From Halomonas sp. SpR1 (GTDB lineage Bacteria > Pseudomonadota > Gammaproteobacteria > Pseudomonadales > Halomonadaceae): a DNA stretch of 64,000 nucleotides. Below the pieces are notes generated by a model that was not told the DNA's origin, searched no databases, and saw only the letters and a list, made by a program, of their open reading frames with translations. Positions 7,676 to 17,304 of this stretch are shown here, piece by piece (positions within the stretch are counted from its first letter, which is position 1; every line of letters starts with the position of its first letter). The position numbers were made by a program, and so were the translations under genes. The stretch lies in contig NZ_JAUAMB010000007.1 of NCBI RefSeq assembly GCF_031010175.1, positions 97,823 to 161,822 on the forward strand, read 5' to 3'.

Positions 7676-9388
7676 ATGAAAACCAAACTTTCCATAGCGG
7701 TTACCCTTGCCCTCTTCAGCGCAGGCATGCTCAGCGGCTGCAGCGATGATAACGAGCCAACCGAAGCCGCAACGCAAAAGGAAGCGTCGAAAAATAACGT
7801 AGCGCCAATGCTGAAATACGTTCCGGCTAACTCCCCCTACTTCATGGCCACGCGCGAAACTTTGCCTGAGCAAGATGCTTTTGATCTTTATCAGCGTATG
7901 CAGCCCATGACGACCCTTGAGTCAGATCTGGATGAGCTGCGCAACACGCTGCCCCAGATAGAAGACGATGAAGTGCTGCATGCGATGATGAAGCTGTTGA
8001 TCGCCACGGGTGAAGAGCTAGTAGAGGTTGAGTCACTGGATGATGTGCATTCGCTGGGCCTCAAGATGAGCCCTCAGGCTGCTTTTTATGGGCTGGGTAT
8101 TTTGCCTGTTATGCGTATGCAACTGCAGGATGAAGAGGCTTTTCGTGAAACGCTGCAGCGTATTCTGACCAAGGCAGACATCACCCCGCGCACGGCCACC
8201 ACTAACGGAACCGACTACTGGGTACTGACGCCAGAAGGCCCACTCCAGGCCATCCTAGTCATTGAAGACCAGCAGCTACTGGTATCGGTAGTGCCGCAAG
8301 ATGCCAGCGACGAGCTGTTAGCGCAGGTGTTGGGTAAAACGCTGCCCGACAGCACCATTGGGGATACCGGCGCACTGGCAGAGCTTGAAGAGCGTCATGG
8401 CTTCACACCTTACGGCGCTGGGCAGATTAACTCCTCACGGCTGTTTGATGAGCTGAGCAACCCCACGCATTCGGGTACTCAAGCATTGATGAATGCCGTT
8501 GATGCAGAACCTCTGGATCTGTCCACCTGCCAGGCAGATATCGACCGCATCACCAACCGAATTCCTGGCCTTGTCATGGGCATGCGTGAGTACAACTTTG
8601 ACCGCATGGAGATGAATCTCATCCTGGAAACCGATGAGGATATTGTCAGCGATCTGCGTGCCCTGACTACTCAGGTTCCGGGCCTTGGTAGCACAGGTGG
8701 AATGGCCAGCTTTGGATTGGGCCTGGATCTGCCAGTACTGCTTCAAACCGTTCAAAAATATGCTCAGGAAGTGCGTCAGAACCCGTTCAGCTGTGACGAA
8801 CTGCAGGAGCTAAACGGCACTTGGAATGAGATTAACATGGCGATCAACAACCCGATCACCATGATGATTGGCCCGTCGTTGTCTGGCTTCAATGCTCGCA
8901 TTGACAGCCTGACGATGAAAAACGGTGCACCCAGCGGTGTCGGCATCCTCACCCTCGCCTCACAAAATCCTCTGGGGCTGCTGACTACAGTGAGCGCTTT
9001 CATGCCGGAGCTGGGGGTTCTGGGGCTTGAACCAGGCGGAAAAGCCAAGCAAGTCGAGAGCATGATGTTGCCACCTGACTCACCCCCGCTCTACGCTGCC
9101 ATGTCTGACACTGCGGTTGCGTTGGGCGTGGGTATTAGCGATTCGGCGACGCTGCAGTCAGAGCTACAAGCCTCTACTTCGGAACGTGATCTGCTGTTTC
9201 ATGGCCATATGACAGGCGAGTTTTATCAGTCCCTGGCCAATATTATGGAGCAGGCACCGTCCGATGAAATAACAGCGTCTGATATTGAAGTGCTCAAGCA
9301 ATATGGTGATGCCTACAAAAATACAGAGTACTGGTTCAGAGTGGATGATGCAGGCGTTGAAATGAGCTTCTCGCTGGAATTGAACTGA
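7676..9388 (+). CDS. Large periplasmic lipoprotein of unknown function
   Basis: 570 residues beginning with a lipoprotein signal peptide. MKTKLSIAVTLALFSAG is followed by the lipobox LSGC (Cys22) and then SDDNE; acidic residues after the cysteine suggest outer-membrane sorting. The mature part starts with a conserved-looking YVPANSPYFMATRETLPEQ and has several short amphipathic repeats, but no motif I can name. Acidic composition is typical of halophile periplasmic proteins. It is monocistronic: AT-rich promoter-like DNA lies upstream, and a terminator it shares with the convergent csbD-like gene follows. I do not recognise a family with confidence. Confidence 0.8.
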   Translation: MKTKLSIAVTLALFSAGMLSGCSDDNEPTEAATQKEASKNNVAPMLKYVPANSPYFMATRETLPEQDAFDLYQRMQPMTTLESDLDELRNTLPQIEDDEVLHAMMKLLIATGEELVEVESLDDVHSLGLKMSPQAAFYGLGILPVMRMQLQDEEAFRETLQRILTKADITPRTATTNGTDYWVLTPEGPLQAILVIEDQQLLVSVVPQDASDELLAQVLGKTLPDSTIGDTGALAELEERHGFTPYGAGQINSSRLFDELSNPTHSGTQALMNAVDAEPLDLSTCQADIDRITNRIPGLVMGMREYNFDRMEMNLILETDEDIVSDLRALTTQVPGLGSTGGMASFGLGLDLPVLLQTVQKYAQEVRQNPFSCDELQELNGTWNEINMAINNPITMMIGPSLSGFNARIDSLTMKNGAPSGVGILTLASQNPLGLLTTVSAFMPELGVLGLEPGGKAKQVESMMLPPDSPPLYAAMSDTAVALGVGISDSATLQSELQASTSERDLLFHGHMTGEFYQSLANIMEQAPSDEITASDIEVLKQYGDAYKNTEYWFRVDDAGVEMSFSLELN

Positions 9389-9474
9389 TACCCGACAGTT
9401 CATTCAATACGAAGAACCCGCTGATATAAACGATTTATCAATATTAGCGGGGGCTTTGGAAGCCGTATAAACGC

Positions 9475-9500
9475 CAACAGGGGGCCGAAGCCCCCTGTTG
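9475..9500. terminator. Bidirectional terminator between the lipoprotein and csbD-like genes
   Basis: A perfect 11-bp stem CAACAGGGGGC / GCCCCCTGTTG has loop CGAA, which reads TTCG on the minus strand (a stable tetraloop). It lies between two convergent stop codons. Confidence 0.75.
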
Positions 9501-9517
9501 TAATCAATGTAAAATTC

Positions 9518-9703
9518 TTAGCGCTGTTTTTTCTGACTCTCCTTGGCATCGCCTTTGCCTTTTTGCAGTTCGCCTTTCGCCTGCTGGGCCTTACCTTTGA
9601 CTTCTGTTTTGCTGCTACCACTTGCCTTGCCCGCAGTTTCTTTCGCTTTGCCTGCTGCTTTATTGGCCGTTCCTTTCGCTTTATCTTCTTTACCAGTTGC
9701 CAT
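9518..9703 (-). CDS. CsbD-like stress protein, small and lysine-rich
   Basis: 61 residues, nearly all Lys, Ala, Gly, Glu and Gln, with short repeats of the KGTANKAAGKAKETAGKA kind seen in CsbD-family general stress proteins. I chose ATG 9703 (MATGKEDKAKG) because AGAGGTG lies at the right distance and the low-complexity pattern begins there. The open frame extends further upstream without pattern. Proteins of this type are intrinsically disordered and induced by osmotic or stationary-phase stress; their exact role is unknown. A second, more typical member is at 58788-58985. Confidence 0.8.
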   Translation of the reverse strand: MATGKEDKAKGTANKAAGKAKETAGKASGSSKTEVKGKAQQAKGELQKGKGDAKESQKKQR

Positions 9704-9840
9704 GACGAACACCTCTAATCCGTTAGTAGGGAAAACGCCGTATGTGAAAGGTGCAAATAGCACGGCTAATCACATGTCGGCACACTCATCAGAGTAGCCT
9801 GTATTAAAAAAGTTGCGCTGATTTATTCATGTCAGGGTTT

Positions 9841-10929
9841 TTATGGCCGGTTGCTTGCTGGTAAACGCGTTGGCGCCCAGCGGTTTAACACAAAGTGTAG
9901 GCAGGCCATAGCCAACAACGTGAGGGCCAGTGCGACACTCATTGACGAGAACCTATAGAGCGCGCTGTATACCAGATCCTGCTGCGGGCCTAACGACTGA
10001 CCAAATAGAATCCCCAGGGTAGTCAGCCCACCAAAGCCAATCCCCGAACCACCCCCTTCGTGAATGTGCTCGCGAGCAAAAAGCATCAGCCCCAGCCAAT
10101 AGAGCAACACTACCAGTAAAAAATGGTGGCTCTGGGTATACAGAAGTAGCTGCATGAGTAACGCCAAATTGCATCCCAGCAGTGTTCCTACGGCTCGTTT
10201 GGCGGCGGATACTTTCGCTCCAGAGTACCCCAGCGTAAACAGCACCAAAATGGTGGCCATCTGCGCAGAAAGTGAACCCTGTAAGTCGAATACCTGAAAC
10301 ACCACAAACGAGAGCGTGGCGGTTAATCCACCAATGAAAGTTTCATGACGAACTTGCGAGGAAGTTTTGGAAGCTCTTGGTGGTGGCTTCCGGGCTTCTA
10401 CATCGGGAAACAGCGTATGCATCAGCATGGCAATAAACACGGCTAAACCACTGGCAACGAGATTACAGGCCAGTAAATCGCTCAAGTCCACATTAGGGTA
10501 GCTGGCGAAATGCAGCAGAATGCTGAGCGTCAGCACGCCATTGGCGCCAAACAGAAACAGCGGCCCTTTCGCCATCAGGTTAAAGCGAAACAGAAAAATG
10601 CCCAACACCACTAGGGTCATCACTACCGGCATATGTTTCAGCAACCCCACTACCAGGCTAACTTCGAGCACGTTGATCGATACATTGGCTAGAAACTGAC
10701 GAATGATATGGCCATTAAGAATCGGCACCATGCCCAGTAAAAACATCGGGAAAACGGTAAAAAACACACCGTAGTTCCAGCCCATCAGCTGGCTAATCAC
10801 AAACCCCAGCGTGCCGCCCCCAGCCACTCTAAGGCACTGACGCAGGCCATTCCTTGAGAGTTCGGGTTTGCGCTTAGCTGCCGCTAAGCTAGAGGATCCC
10901 GCTCTGGCAGACCTCTTTTTAATAAACAT
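9841..10929 (-). CDS. FUSC/DUF2955-type inner-membrane efflux component
   Basis: 362 residues with two blocks of four to five closely packed helices (about residues 40-150 and 200-340) separated by a polar loop. This is the doubled architecture of the aromatic-acid-exporter/FUSC superfamily. GWNYGVFFTVFPMFLLGMVP in the first block and the matching TLGYSGAKVSAAKRAVGTLLG in the second are characteristic. ATG 10929 overlaps the end of the HlyD gene by 11 bp (TATGTTTATTAA), so translation is probably coupled. The pair likely exports small organic anions or antimicrobials; the substrate is unknown. Confidence 0.85.
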   Translation of the reverse strand: MFIKKRSARAGSSSLAAAKRKPELSRNGLRQCLRVAGGGTLGFVISQLMGWNYGVFFTVFPMFLLGMVPILNGHIIRQFLANVSINVLEVSLVVGLLKHMPVVMTLVVLGIFLFRFNLMAKGPLFLFGANGVLTLSILLHFASYPNVDLSDLLACNLVASGLAVFIAMLMHTLFPDVEARKPPPRASKTSSQVRHETFIGGLTATLSFVVFQVFDLQGSLSAQMATILVLFTLGYSGAKVSAAKRAVGTLLGCNLALLMQLLLYTQSHHFLLVVLLYWLGLMLFAREHIHEGGGSGIGFGGLTTLGILFGQSLGPQQDLVYSALYRFSSMSVALALTLLAMACLHFVLNRWAPTRLPASNRP

Positions 10930-11980
10930 AGTGCAGCCAACTGATGAGATGTGCCTGTAACCATACAAAAGGCTTGGCCAGGACAGCGTCACCGGGCTGG
11001 AGCTGTACCGTGGCGCGGGCGCCGCTGGGTAATAAGTTCGCGATTGGCTGAGTTAGCGCCAGGTGTACGCGCATACGCTGAGCATCGCGCACCCAACGAT
11101 CAGTGGTGGGAATATCGGCCAACTGCCCATCGGCAGCCAACTGCCCTTCGCGGACACCGGCGTCCATGGCAAGGACTTGGGCATCAAATACCTGGCCCGG
11201 CCAGGCATCAAACACTACCCGCGCTGCGTCACCAGGCGCCACATGGCGCAGACTCTTTTCACGAAAATCGGCAATGATATCTACTGCATCCGCCACTACC
11301 GCTACCGCTGGCTGCCCCGCCTGAACATAGTCACCGACATCTAGCTGCAGGTTGGAAACACTCCCGGCTTGCGCGGCGCGCACCTGGGTATGGGCAAGAT
11401 CCAACCGCGCTTGGGAGAGTGCGTTTTCCGCTTGGCGTAAACGCAGGTTCGTCTCGCCGACATCGCCCAACTGCACTTCCAGGCTGACTATTTTAGCCCT
11501 GGCCGCTGCCACGCTGGCCTGTGCGGTGCGCTCAGCAGCCACCTGCTGCTCATACTGTTGACGGGATACGCTCTGCTGCGCCACCAGGGTTTCGGCACGA
11601 CGAAGTTCCCCCCTCTGCTCGTCAGCTGTCGCTTCAGCTGATGCCAGCTCCGCTTGCGCCGAGGTGAGCTCTGCTTCCAACTGGGCATTCTCCCGTTCAG
11701 CCTGTTCGCGATTCAGCTGTGCCTGCTCAACGGCCAATCGAAACGGCGCGGGGTCTATCTGAAACAGCACATCGCCTTTAGCCACATGTTGGTGATCACG
11801 CACCAATACCTCACTCACTGGGCCACTGAGTTCGGGCGCTATACGCGTTACCGGCCGCATCACTCGCGCCTCGGGAGTCATGGGCATAAAGCTATCGGCC
11901 ACCAGAAAATAGATAAAAAGCAGCACAAAGGCAGCAAGGGCTATTTTCACCCAACGGGCAAATTTTTGATCAGGGGTCAT
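10919..11980 (-). CDS. HlyD/EmrA-family membrane fusion protein
   Basis: 353 residues. An N-terminal membrane anchor (VKIALAAFVLLFIYFLVADSF) is followed by a biotinyl-lipoyl half-domain (ISPELSG-like IAPELSGPVSEVLVRDHQHV with GDVLFQIDP). A long alpha-hairpin coiled coil (about residues 85-180) leads to the second lipoyl half (AAQAGSVSNLQLDVGDYVQAGQP) and a beta-barrel. I prefer ATG 11980 (MTPDQKF), preceded by AAGAGAG. It bridges the periplasm for the downstream DUF2955 protein. No outer-membrane factor is adjacent, so a TolC homologue elsewhere is presumed. Confidence 0.92.
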   Translation of the reverse strand: MTPDQKFARWVKIALAAFVLLFIYFLVADSFMPMTPEARVMRPVTRIAPELSGPVSEVLVRDHQHVAKGDVLFQIDPAPFRLAVEQAQLNREQAERENAQLEAELTSAQAELASAEATADEQRGELRRAETLVAQQSVSRQQYEQQVAAERTAQASVAAARAKIVSLEVQLGDVGETNLRLRQAENALSQARLDLAHTQVRAAQAGSVSNLQLDVGDYVQAGQPAVAVVADAVDIIADFREKSLRHVAPGDAARVVFDAWPGQVFDAQVLAMDAGVREGQLAADGQLADIPTTDRWVRDAQRMRVHLALTQPIANLLPSGARATVQLQPGDAVLAKPFVWLQAHLISWLHYVY

Positions 11981-12083
11981 GCAAAACTCTCTTGTTAGCC
12001 ACCAGGCATCCACCCGGCCAGCGCCTCTATACGGGCGCGTATCGTGTAGGAAATAGCATATGGGACTTTAGTCTAACAAATAA

Positions 12084-12095
12084 TTAGCTTGCTAA
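12084..12095. promoter_or_regulatory. Palindrome upstream of the efflux pair
   Basis: TTAGC-TT-GCTAA lies 104 bp upstream of the HlyD start in otherwise AT-rich DNA. Such TTAG-N4-CTAA palindromes are typical of MarR-type operators. No marR gene is adjacent, so the binding protein is unknown. Confidence 0.35.
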
Positions 12096-12150
12096 CAATA
12101 TACATATACTTATTCACTACATCAGCGCTCAATAACAAGCTTATAAAAAC

Positions 12151-12180
12151 AAAAACCCCATGGCATAAAGGCCACAGGGC
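12151..12180 (-). terminator. Intrinsic terminator of the outer-membrane protein gene
   Basis: On the minus strand CCCTGTGGC and GCCATGGGG form a 9-bp stem with two G-U pairs and a six-base loop, followed by TTTTTGTTTTT. Confidence 0.75.
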
Positions 12181-12226
12181 TGAGTACTGAGTGCTTAGTG
12201 ATTCGCTACGCTTTTAAGCGAACGAT

Positions 12227-12736
12227 TTAGAACCGATAACGTAGACCAATGCTGGCCGCATCAAAGGTATAGTCAGACTTATCCAGGTAGCGCATGTAAT
12301 CTGCATTCACCGACAAATTGGGGGCTACGTCCATTTCGGCGCCGCCACCGTAGGAAAAATCACTCTCCCGGTTACTACTAACCTCAACTTCCGTGAAGCC
12401 TGCTAAACCGTATAACCGCACTTCAGGGGCCACCGGAAAAATCCCTTTTGCATAAGCGCCAGCTAGATGATCCAGATCAGCACCGCCATCTGAACCGCCT
12501 GTACCTAAATGGCCTTCCAGAGCAAAATAGTCATTAAATTGAGCGCCGCCACGCAGGCGTAAGCCTACGTCATCGCGGGAAGAGCCTCTGTCTGGATCCA
12601 GGCTCCAGAACATGGCATCGCCGCCCAAGTAAGCTTGCGGGTAACCGAAGGACTGTTGTGCTTGGGCACTCGTTGCAAATGCGCCTGCACCCACCAGGAG
12701 TACCGCCGAAGTAAGTGACAACATGGACATCTTCAT
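12227..12736 (-). CDS. Small outer-membrane beta-barrel protein
   Basis: 169 residues. A cleavable signal peptide (LTSAVLLVGAGAFATSAQAQQ) precedes alternating amphipathic strands such as YLGGDAMFWSLD, GLRLRGGAQFND and YFALEGHLGTGG. The C-terminus is SIGLRYRF, ending in the aromatic residue needed for BAM insertion. It fits the eight-stranded OmpA-like/OMP_b-brl porin-family fold. ATG 12736 is chosen because GAGGTG lies seven bases upstream; a GTG nine bases earlier is less well placed. It is monocistronic with its own terminator. The physiological role is unknown. Confidence 0.85.
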   Translation of the reverse strand: MKMSMLSLTSAVLLVGAGAFATSAQAQQSFGYPQAYLGGDAMFWSLDPDRGSSRDDVGLRLRGGAQFNDYFALEGHLGTGGSDGGADLDHLAGAYAKGIFPVAPEVRLYGLAGFTEVEVSSNRESDFSYGGGAEMDVAPNLSVNADYMRYLDKSDYTFDAASIGLRYRF

Positions 12737-12813
12737 AGCTTGCACCTCAGTTAAAAAACAGTGTTTCCTTACACTTTTGTATTGTGATTCATAACTATGA
12801 AGAACGCAAATAT

Positions 12814-13752
12814 TTACCGCCCCTTGGATAAGCTCAGCACGATAATACCGCCAACGACCACGGCTCCACCGACTAGCTGTCCAGGGCTAAGCATTTGTCC
12901 CAGCACGAAATAACCCAACACCAGGGAGGCCACCGGCTCGATATTCATCACCGGCGCGTTGCGTGCCATATCGAGTCGGGGCACAAAAATAAACAGCGTT
13001 GAGAACGCCGAACCATACAGCAGCCCAAGGAGCGTAAGCCCCAGCCAGCCAGTGCTGTTATCTGGCAGGCTCATTCCCCCTGGCACCACACCAGCGATGC
13101 CGCCAATGATCATGACGATAAACACCGTTTGCATGGTCAAAAGGCTGCGCAGCGTACTGCCCACACCCGCCAGGCGGTGTTCGGTGACCCACAGCGCGCA
13201 GGCAAATACGAAGGCCGCCATTAATCCAAACCCAATGCCCGCGATCCAACCCGGCCCCATGGCATCAGCGCTAGCAATCCAAGAGGGGATATCAAGCACC
13301 ACCAGTAAACCAATTAAAATAGTGCCCATAATCAGGCAGCTTCTCAGCGTAGGGCGCGGGCCGCCCAATGCCCAACTGAGCAGCGCCAACTGAATGGGAA
13401 AGGTATTGACCAATAGGAGCGCAATCACCACCGGCAGTCTGGCTACGGCCGAGTAGAGGCTAACGCTCTGAATCGCGATCAGCAGCCCCACCGTGAGCTG
13501 CCACGGCCAACTCCCCGCAGGCAGCCAGAGCCGTTTTTTCTGCACGATAACGAGTGCCACCAAAATCAGACAGGCCACCCCTGAGCGGGTTAATACCGCC
13601 AGTAACAACCCGGTACCATTATCAAACGCCAGCCGCGCCGAGACATGATTGGCGGCGAACATGGTAGCCACAGTCATCATTAACAGAATAGCCAAGTGGC
13701 GCGGCAGTAGTTTAGGCAAAGGGGACGCTGACATAAGAACAGAACGGCTCAT
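12814..13752 (-). CDS. EamA-family (DMT superfamily) permease
   Basis: 312 residues forming ten hydrophobic helices in two EamA repeats, each of about 130 residues (the second starts near GPGWIAGIGFGLMAAFVF). The C-terminal MNIEPVASLVLGYFVLGQ is the conserved end of the second repeat. EamA proteins move amino acids, nucleosides or other metabolites; the substrate cannot be predicted. A second ATG six codons in (MSASPLPKLL) is an equally possible start. The gene is divergent from ackA across 170 bp. Confidence 0.88.
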   Translation of the reverse strand: MSRSVLMSASPLPKLLPRHLAILLMMTVATMFAANHVSARLAFDNGTGLLLAVLTRSGVACLILVALVIVQKKRLWLPAGSWPWQLTVGLLIAIQSVSLYSAVARLPVVIALLLVNTFPIQLALLSWALGGPRPTLRSCLIMGTILIGLLVVLDIPSWIASADAMGPGWIAGIGFGLMAAFVFACALWVTEHRLAGVGSTLRSLLTMQTVFIVMIIGGIAGVVPGGMSLPDNSTGWLGLTLLGLLYGSAFSTLFIFVPRLDMARNAPVMNIEPVASLVLGYFVLGQMLSPGQLVGGAVVVGGIIVLSLSKGR

Positions 13753-13923
13753 TAAAAGAGTAGAAGGTGTAAGGTGAATCTCGGGCGTATAGCCATCAAT
13801 GGCTCAGCATGCCTCGCTTTTCCATAGAAGGCTAACGAAATTCAGGCGCTGCTTTTCCGCAACGCAGCATGTTATACTAAAGTCTATCTCTTTGCTCACT
13901 AACCTCCTAGCGAAAAGGTTTTT
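13753..13923 (+). promoter_or_regulatory. Intergenic region with likely ackA promoter
   Basis: The 171 bp between the permease and ackA contains TTATACT (13872-13878), a good -10 candidate about 45 bp before the ackA ATG, and AAAAGG as ribosome site. No convincing -35 or operator is seen. Confidence 0.35.
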
Positions 13924-15108
13924 ATGAACGCACCGGTGCTGGTAATTAACTGCGGTTCCTCCTCTATTAAATACGCGTTGATTGACTCAGATCCTCAGGC
14001 ACCGCGACTCGAAGGCATCGCTGAACGCTTGGGTAGCGAGGAGGCGCGCTTAAAGGGCAAAAACAGCGCCGGTGAACGCTTTACTCAGCCACTGCCTGGA
14101 GCCGACCATACCCAAGCCCTTAACGCAATCCTTGAGCGTATGGAGGGCCGATTACCGGCGGCTGTAGGCCATCGCATCGTTCATGGCGGCGAGCACTTCA
14201 CCCAAGCCGCGCTCATCGATGATAGTGTCATGGCGGCTATTCAAACTACCGCAGCACTAGCACCACTGCATAATCCAGCCAATCTAGCGGGTATTGCGGC
14301 GACCCAAAACGTCTTTCCTACGCTGCCCCAAGTGGCCGTGTTTGATACCGCTTTCCACCAAACCATGCCGCCCCGCGCATACCGTTACGCGCTGCCTGAA
14401 AACCTCTACGCCGAGCATGGCATTCGCCGCTATGGCTTTCACGGCACCAGCCACGCTTACGTTAGCCAGCGGGCAGGGGAACTGAGTAGCCGTGGCCCAG
14501 GTGGCTGGCTGACCGCCCACTTGGGCAATGGCTGCTCTACCAGCGCGGTGTGGAACAACCACAGTCTGGATACCAGTATGGGCCTGACCCCCCTGGAAGG
14601 CTTGGTGATGGGCACCCGCAGTGGTGATGTTGACCCTGGCCTGCATGTCCACCTGCACCGCCAACTGGGCTGGTCGTTAGACAAAATTGATGACGTGCTC
14701 AATAAAGAGAGTGGCCTGCTGGGGCTTTCAGGCTTAACCAACGATATGCGCGAAATTGAAGAGGCAGCCGAACAAGGGCACGCCACCGCACAGTTAGCCA
14801 TGGAGGTGTTCTGTTACCGTATCGCCAAATCGTTAGCAGCGCTCTCTTGCGCTCTACCCCAGTTAGACGGGGTTATTTTTACCGGCGGCATTGGCGAGAA
14901 CTCGCCTATCGTGCGCCGTCATGTGCTGTCGCTTATGCCCCACTTCGGCTTTGCGCTGGATAACGACGCGAACGAAGCGACTATCCGCGGCAAAGAGGGC
15001 AAGCTGGATAGCGCTGGCCACGATGGGCCCCAGGTATGGGTGATTCCTACCGATGAAGAGGGCCGCATAGCCATGGAAACCCGCCACTGCTTAGAGACAC
15101 GTGTATGA
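13924..15108 (+). CDS. ackA: Acetate kinase
   Basis: 394 residues, family length. It interconverts acetyl phosphate plus ADP with acetate plus ATP. The ASKHA fold is marked by [17 protein letters not shown] at the start, [18 protein letters not shown], the phosphate loop [16 protein letters not shown] and the C-terminal FTGGIGENS. The last four bases overlap pta (ATGA). Together they form the acetyl-CoA/acetate overflow and scavenging pathway and set the acetyl-phosphate level. Confidence 0.97.
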   Translation: MNAPVLVINCGSSSIKYALIDSDPQAPRLEGIAERLGSEEARLKGKNSAGERFTQPLPGADHTQALNAILERMEGRLPAAVGHRIVHGGEHFTQAALIDDSVMAAIQTTAALAPLHNPANLAGIAATQNVFPTLPQVAVFDTAFHQTMPPRAYRYALPENLYAEHGIRRYGFHGTSHAYVSQRAGELSSRGPGGWLTAHLGNGCSTSAVWNNHSLDTSMGLTPLEGLVMGTRSGDVDPGLHVHLHRQLGWSLDKIDDVLNKESGLLGLSGLTNDMREIEEAAEQGHATAQLAMEVFCYRIAKSLAALSCALPQLDGVIFTGGIGENSPIVRRHVLSLMPHFGFALDNDANEATIRGKEGKLDSAGHDGPQVWVIPTDEEGRIAMETRHCLETRV

Positions 15109-17288
15109 CTACCCACCCCGACCAGCCTCAAGCGATTCTGTTAGTACCCACCAGCGAGGGCGTTGGGCTTACCTCCGCCTGCCTGGGGTTAATTCAAGCG
15201 CTGGATACCATCGGCCTGAAAGCCGGCTTTTTAAAGCCGTTTATGCAGAACGAACTGAACGGCCCGGGGCTGGATCGCTCCACCGCACTCGTCTCCCGGG
15301 CGCTTAACCAGCGCCCTCCCTCGCCGATTTCCCAGGCACGGCTAGAGCGCTTACTACGCGACGACCAAACCGATGAACTGATGGAGAATGCCGTCGAGCT
15401 CTATGAGCAGGTTGTCCAGCAGGCTCACCGTGATGGCAGCACCCTAGACCTCGTTGTGGTAGAAGGCGTAGTGCCTACCCAGCACACCACCTACGCCACC
15501 CAAACCAACGCCCAGCTCGCCAACGCGCTTAATGCGCGGATTATTCTGGTGGGCACCGGTGACTTAAACGAGCCTCAGGCCCTGGCCGAACAGTTGGATA
15601 TGCACGCCCGCAGCTTTGGTGGGGTTAGCTCCAGCCGCACCCTGGGCGGCATTCTGATGCGCATGAAGAACCTACCCTACGCTCAGGAAGACGATCTTTC
15701 TGCAGCGCCGGGCACCTTCAAACCGCGGCTGGAAGAGTCGGTACTCAGCGAACTACGCCAGTACTCCCCGGCCCTGGCGACGGATAAATTCCACCTGATT
15801 GGCGTGGTGCCTTATAGCAAAACCCTTAGCGCCCTGCGCACGCTGGATGTAGCCCGAGCGCTTAATGCCAAGTTGTTGAACGAAGGCGAGGCAGCCAGCC
15901 GCCGGGTGCTTTCCACCAGCCTCTGCGCCCGCAGTGCTGCCAACGCGCTGCATATTTTCACCCCTGGCAGCTTGGTAGTGGCCTCCGGCGATCGGGATGA
16001 TGTGGTGCTGGCCTCGGCGCTGGCGACCATGAATGGTGTTCAGCTAGCGGGCGTACTGCTGACCAACGGCTTTATGCCCAACGACAATATGATTGAGATG
16101 TGCCGCCCCGCGTTGAAAACGGGCCTACCGGTATTGGCGGTAGACACCGACAGCCTGACTACCGCCCAGCACCTCAGCCAGTTAAGCAGTGAAATCCCCA
16201 TGGACGATTTCGAGCGTGCCGAGCAGGTGGCCCGCTACGTTGCGGCCCATATGGATCTTGAGTGGCTGAAAGACCACCTGAGCAGCGGTTATACCCGTCG
16301 TCTATCGCCTTCAGCGTTTCGCCACCAGCTGGTTAAACTCGCTCAGTTGGCCAAAAAGCGCGTGGTGCTGCCGGAAGGCGATGAACCGCGCACGGTTGAA
16401 GCGGCGATTATCTGCCAGCGCCGCGGCATAGCCGACTGCGTACTGCTGGGTAAGCGCGACGATATCGAAAACGTAGCGCGTAACCGCGGGCTGACGCTGC
16501 CCAAGGCGCTGACAATCATCGACCCGGAGAGCAGCCGCGCGCGCTATATTGGCCCCATGGTCGAGCGTCGTCGCGGCAAACTCAACGAACTCACCGCCGA
16601 GGCGCAGCTGCAAGATAACGTGGTGCTCGGCACCATGATGCTGCAGTTGGATGAAGTCGACGGGCTGGTTTCCGGCGCCGTACACACCACCGCCAATACC
16701 GTGCGGCCCGCCTTCCAGTTGATTAAAACCGCGCCGGAGTATAATCAAGTCTCGTCGATTTTCTTTATGCTGCTGCCCGAACAGGTAGTGGTCTACGGTG
16801 ACTGCGCAGTGAATCCCGACCCGGACGCTGAAACCCTGGCCGAGATCGCCCTGCAAAGCGCCCGCTCCGCGGAAGCCTTTGGCATCGAGCCACGGGTCGC
16901 CATGATCAGCTACTCCACCGGCGACTCCGGCACCGGCGCGGATGTGGATAAAGTCCGCGAAGCCACCCGCATTGCCAAACAACGCGCGCCACATCTGGCC
17001 ATCGACGGCCCGCTCCAGTACGACGCCGCCGCCATCGAGAGCGTGGGCAAACAGAAAGCCCCCGACTCGCCGGTCGCGGGTAAAGCCACCGTGTTTGTGT
17101 TTCCCGACCTCAACACCGGCAACACTACCTATAAAGCGGTGCAGCGTAGCGCCCGCGTCGTCAGCGTAGGCCCCATGCTGCAAGGCTTGAACAAGCCAGT
17201 GAACGACCTTTCCCGCGGCGCGCTGGTCGACGACATCGTTTACACCATTGCGCTGACTGCCATTCAGGCCAGCCAGCGGGAAAGTTAG
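15105..17288 (+). CDS. pta: Phosphate acetyltransferase, long form
   Basis: 727 residues, the long enterobacterial-type Pta. Residues 1 to about 380 hold an ATPase-like regulatory part ([18 protein letters not shown]; then a DRTGG-type domain). The catalytic PTA domain starts around residue 405 ([18 protein letters not shown]) and contains [25 protein letters not shown] and the phosphate-binding STGDSGTG. It transfers acetyl from CoA to phosphate, working with the translationally coupled ackA. Its stop lies only 16 bp from the end of the convergent glyA gene, with no terminator visible between them. Confidence 0.97.
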   Translation: MTTHPDQPQAILLVPTSEGVGLTSACLGLIQALDTIGLKAGFLKPFMQNELNGPGLDRSTALVSRALNQRPPSPISQARLERLLRDDQTDELMENAVELYEQVVQQAHRDGSTLDLVVVEGVVPTQHTTYATQTNAQLANALNARIILVGTGDLNEPQALAEQLDMHARSFGGVSSSRTLGGILMRMKNLPYAQEDDLSAAPGTFKPRLEESVLSELRQYSPALATDKFHLIGVVPYSKTLSALRTLDVARALNAKLLNEGEAASRRVLSTSLCARSAANALHIFTPGSLVVASGDRDDVVLASALATMNGVQLAGVLLTNGFMPNDNMIEMCRPALKTGLPVLAVDTDSLTTAQHLSQLSSEIPMDDFERAEQVARYVAAHMDLEWLKDHLSSGYTRRLSPSAFRHQLVKLAQLAKKRVVLPEGDEPRTVEAAIICQRRGIADCVLLGKRDDIENVARNRGLTLPKALTIIDPESSRARYIGPMVERRRGKLNELTAEAQLQDNVVLGTMMLQLDEVDGLVSGAVHTTANTVRPAFQLIKTAPEYNQVSSIFFMLLPEQVVVYGDCAVNPDPDAETLAEIALQSARSAEAFGIEPRVAMISYSTGDSGTGADVDKVREATRIAKQRAPHLAIDGPLQYDAAAIESVGKQKAPDSPVAGKATVFVFPDLNTGNTTYKAVQRSARVVSVGPMLQGLNKPVNDLSRGALVDDIVYTIALTAIQASQRES

Positions 17289-17304
17289 GTCTCATCCTGC
17301 CAAG

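Noticed and set aside
16311..17183. 290-codon frame antisense to pta
   Set aside because: It mirrors the conserved catalytic domain of Pta and reflects high GC at third positions.
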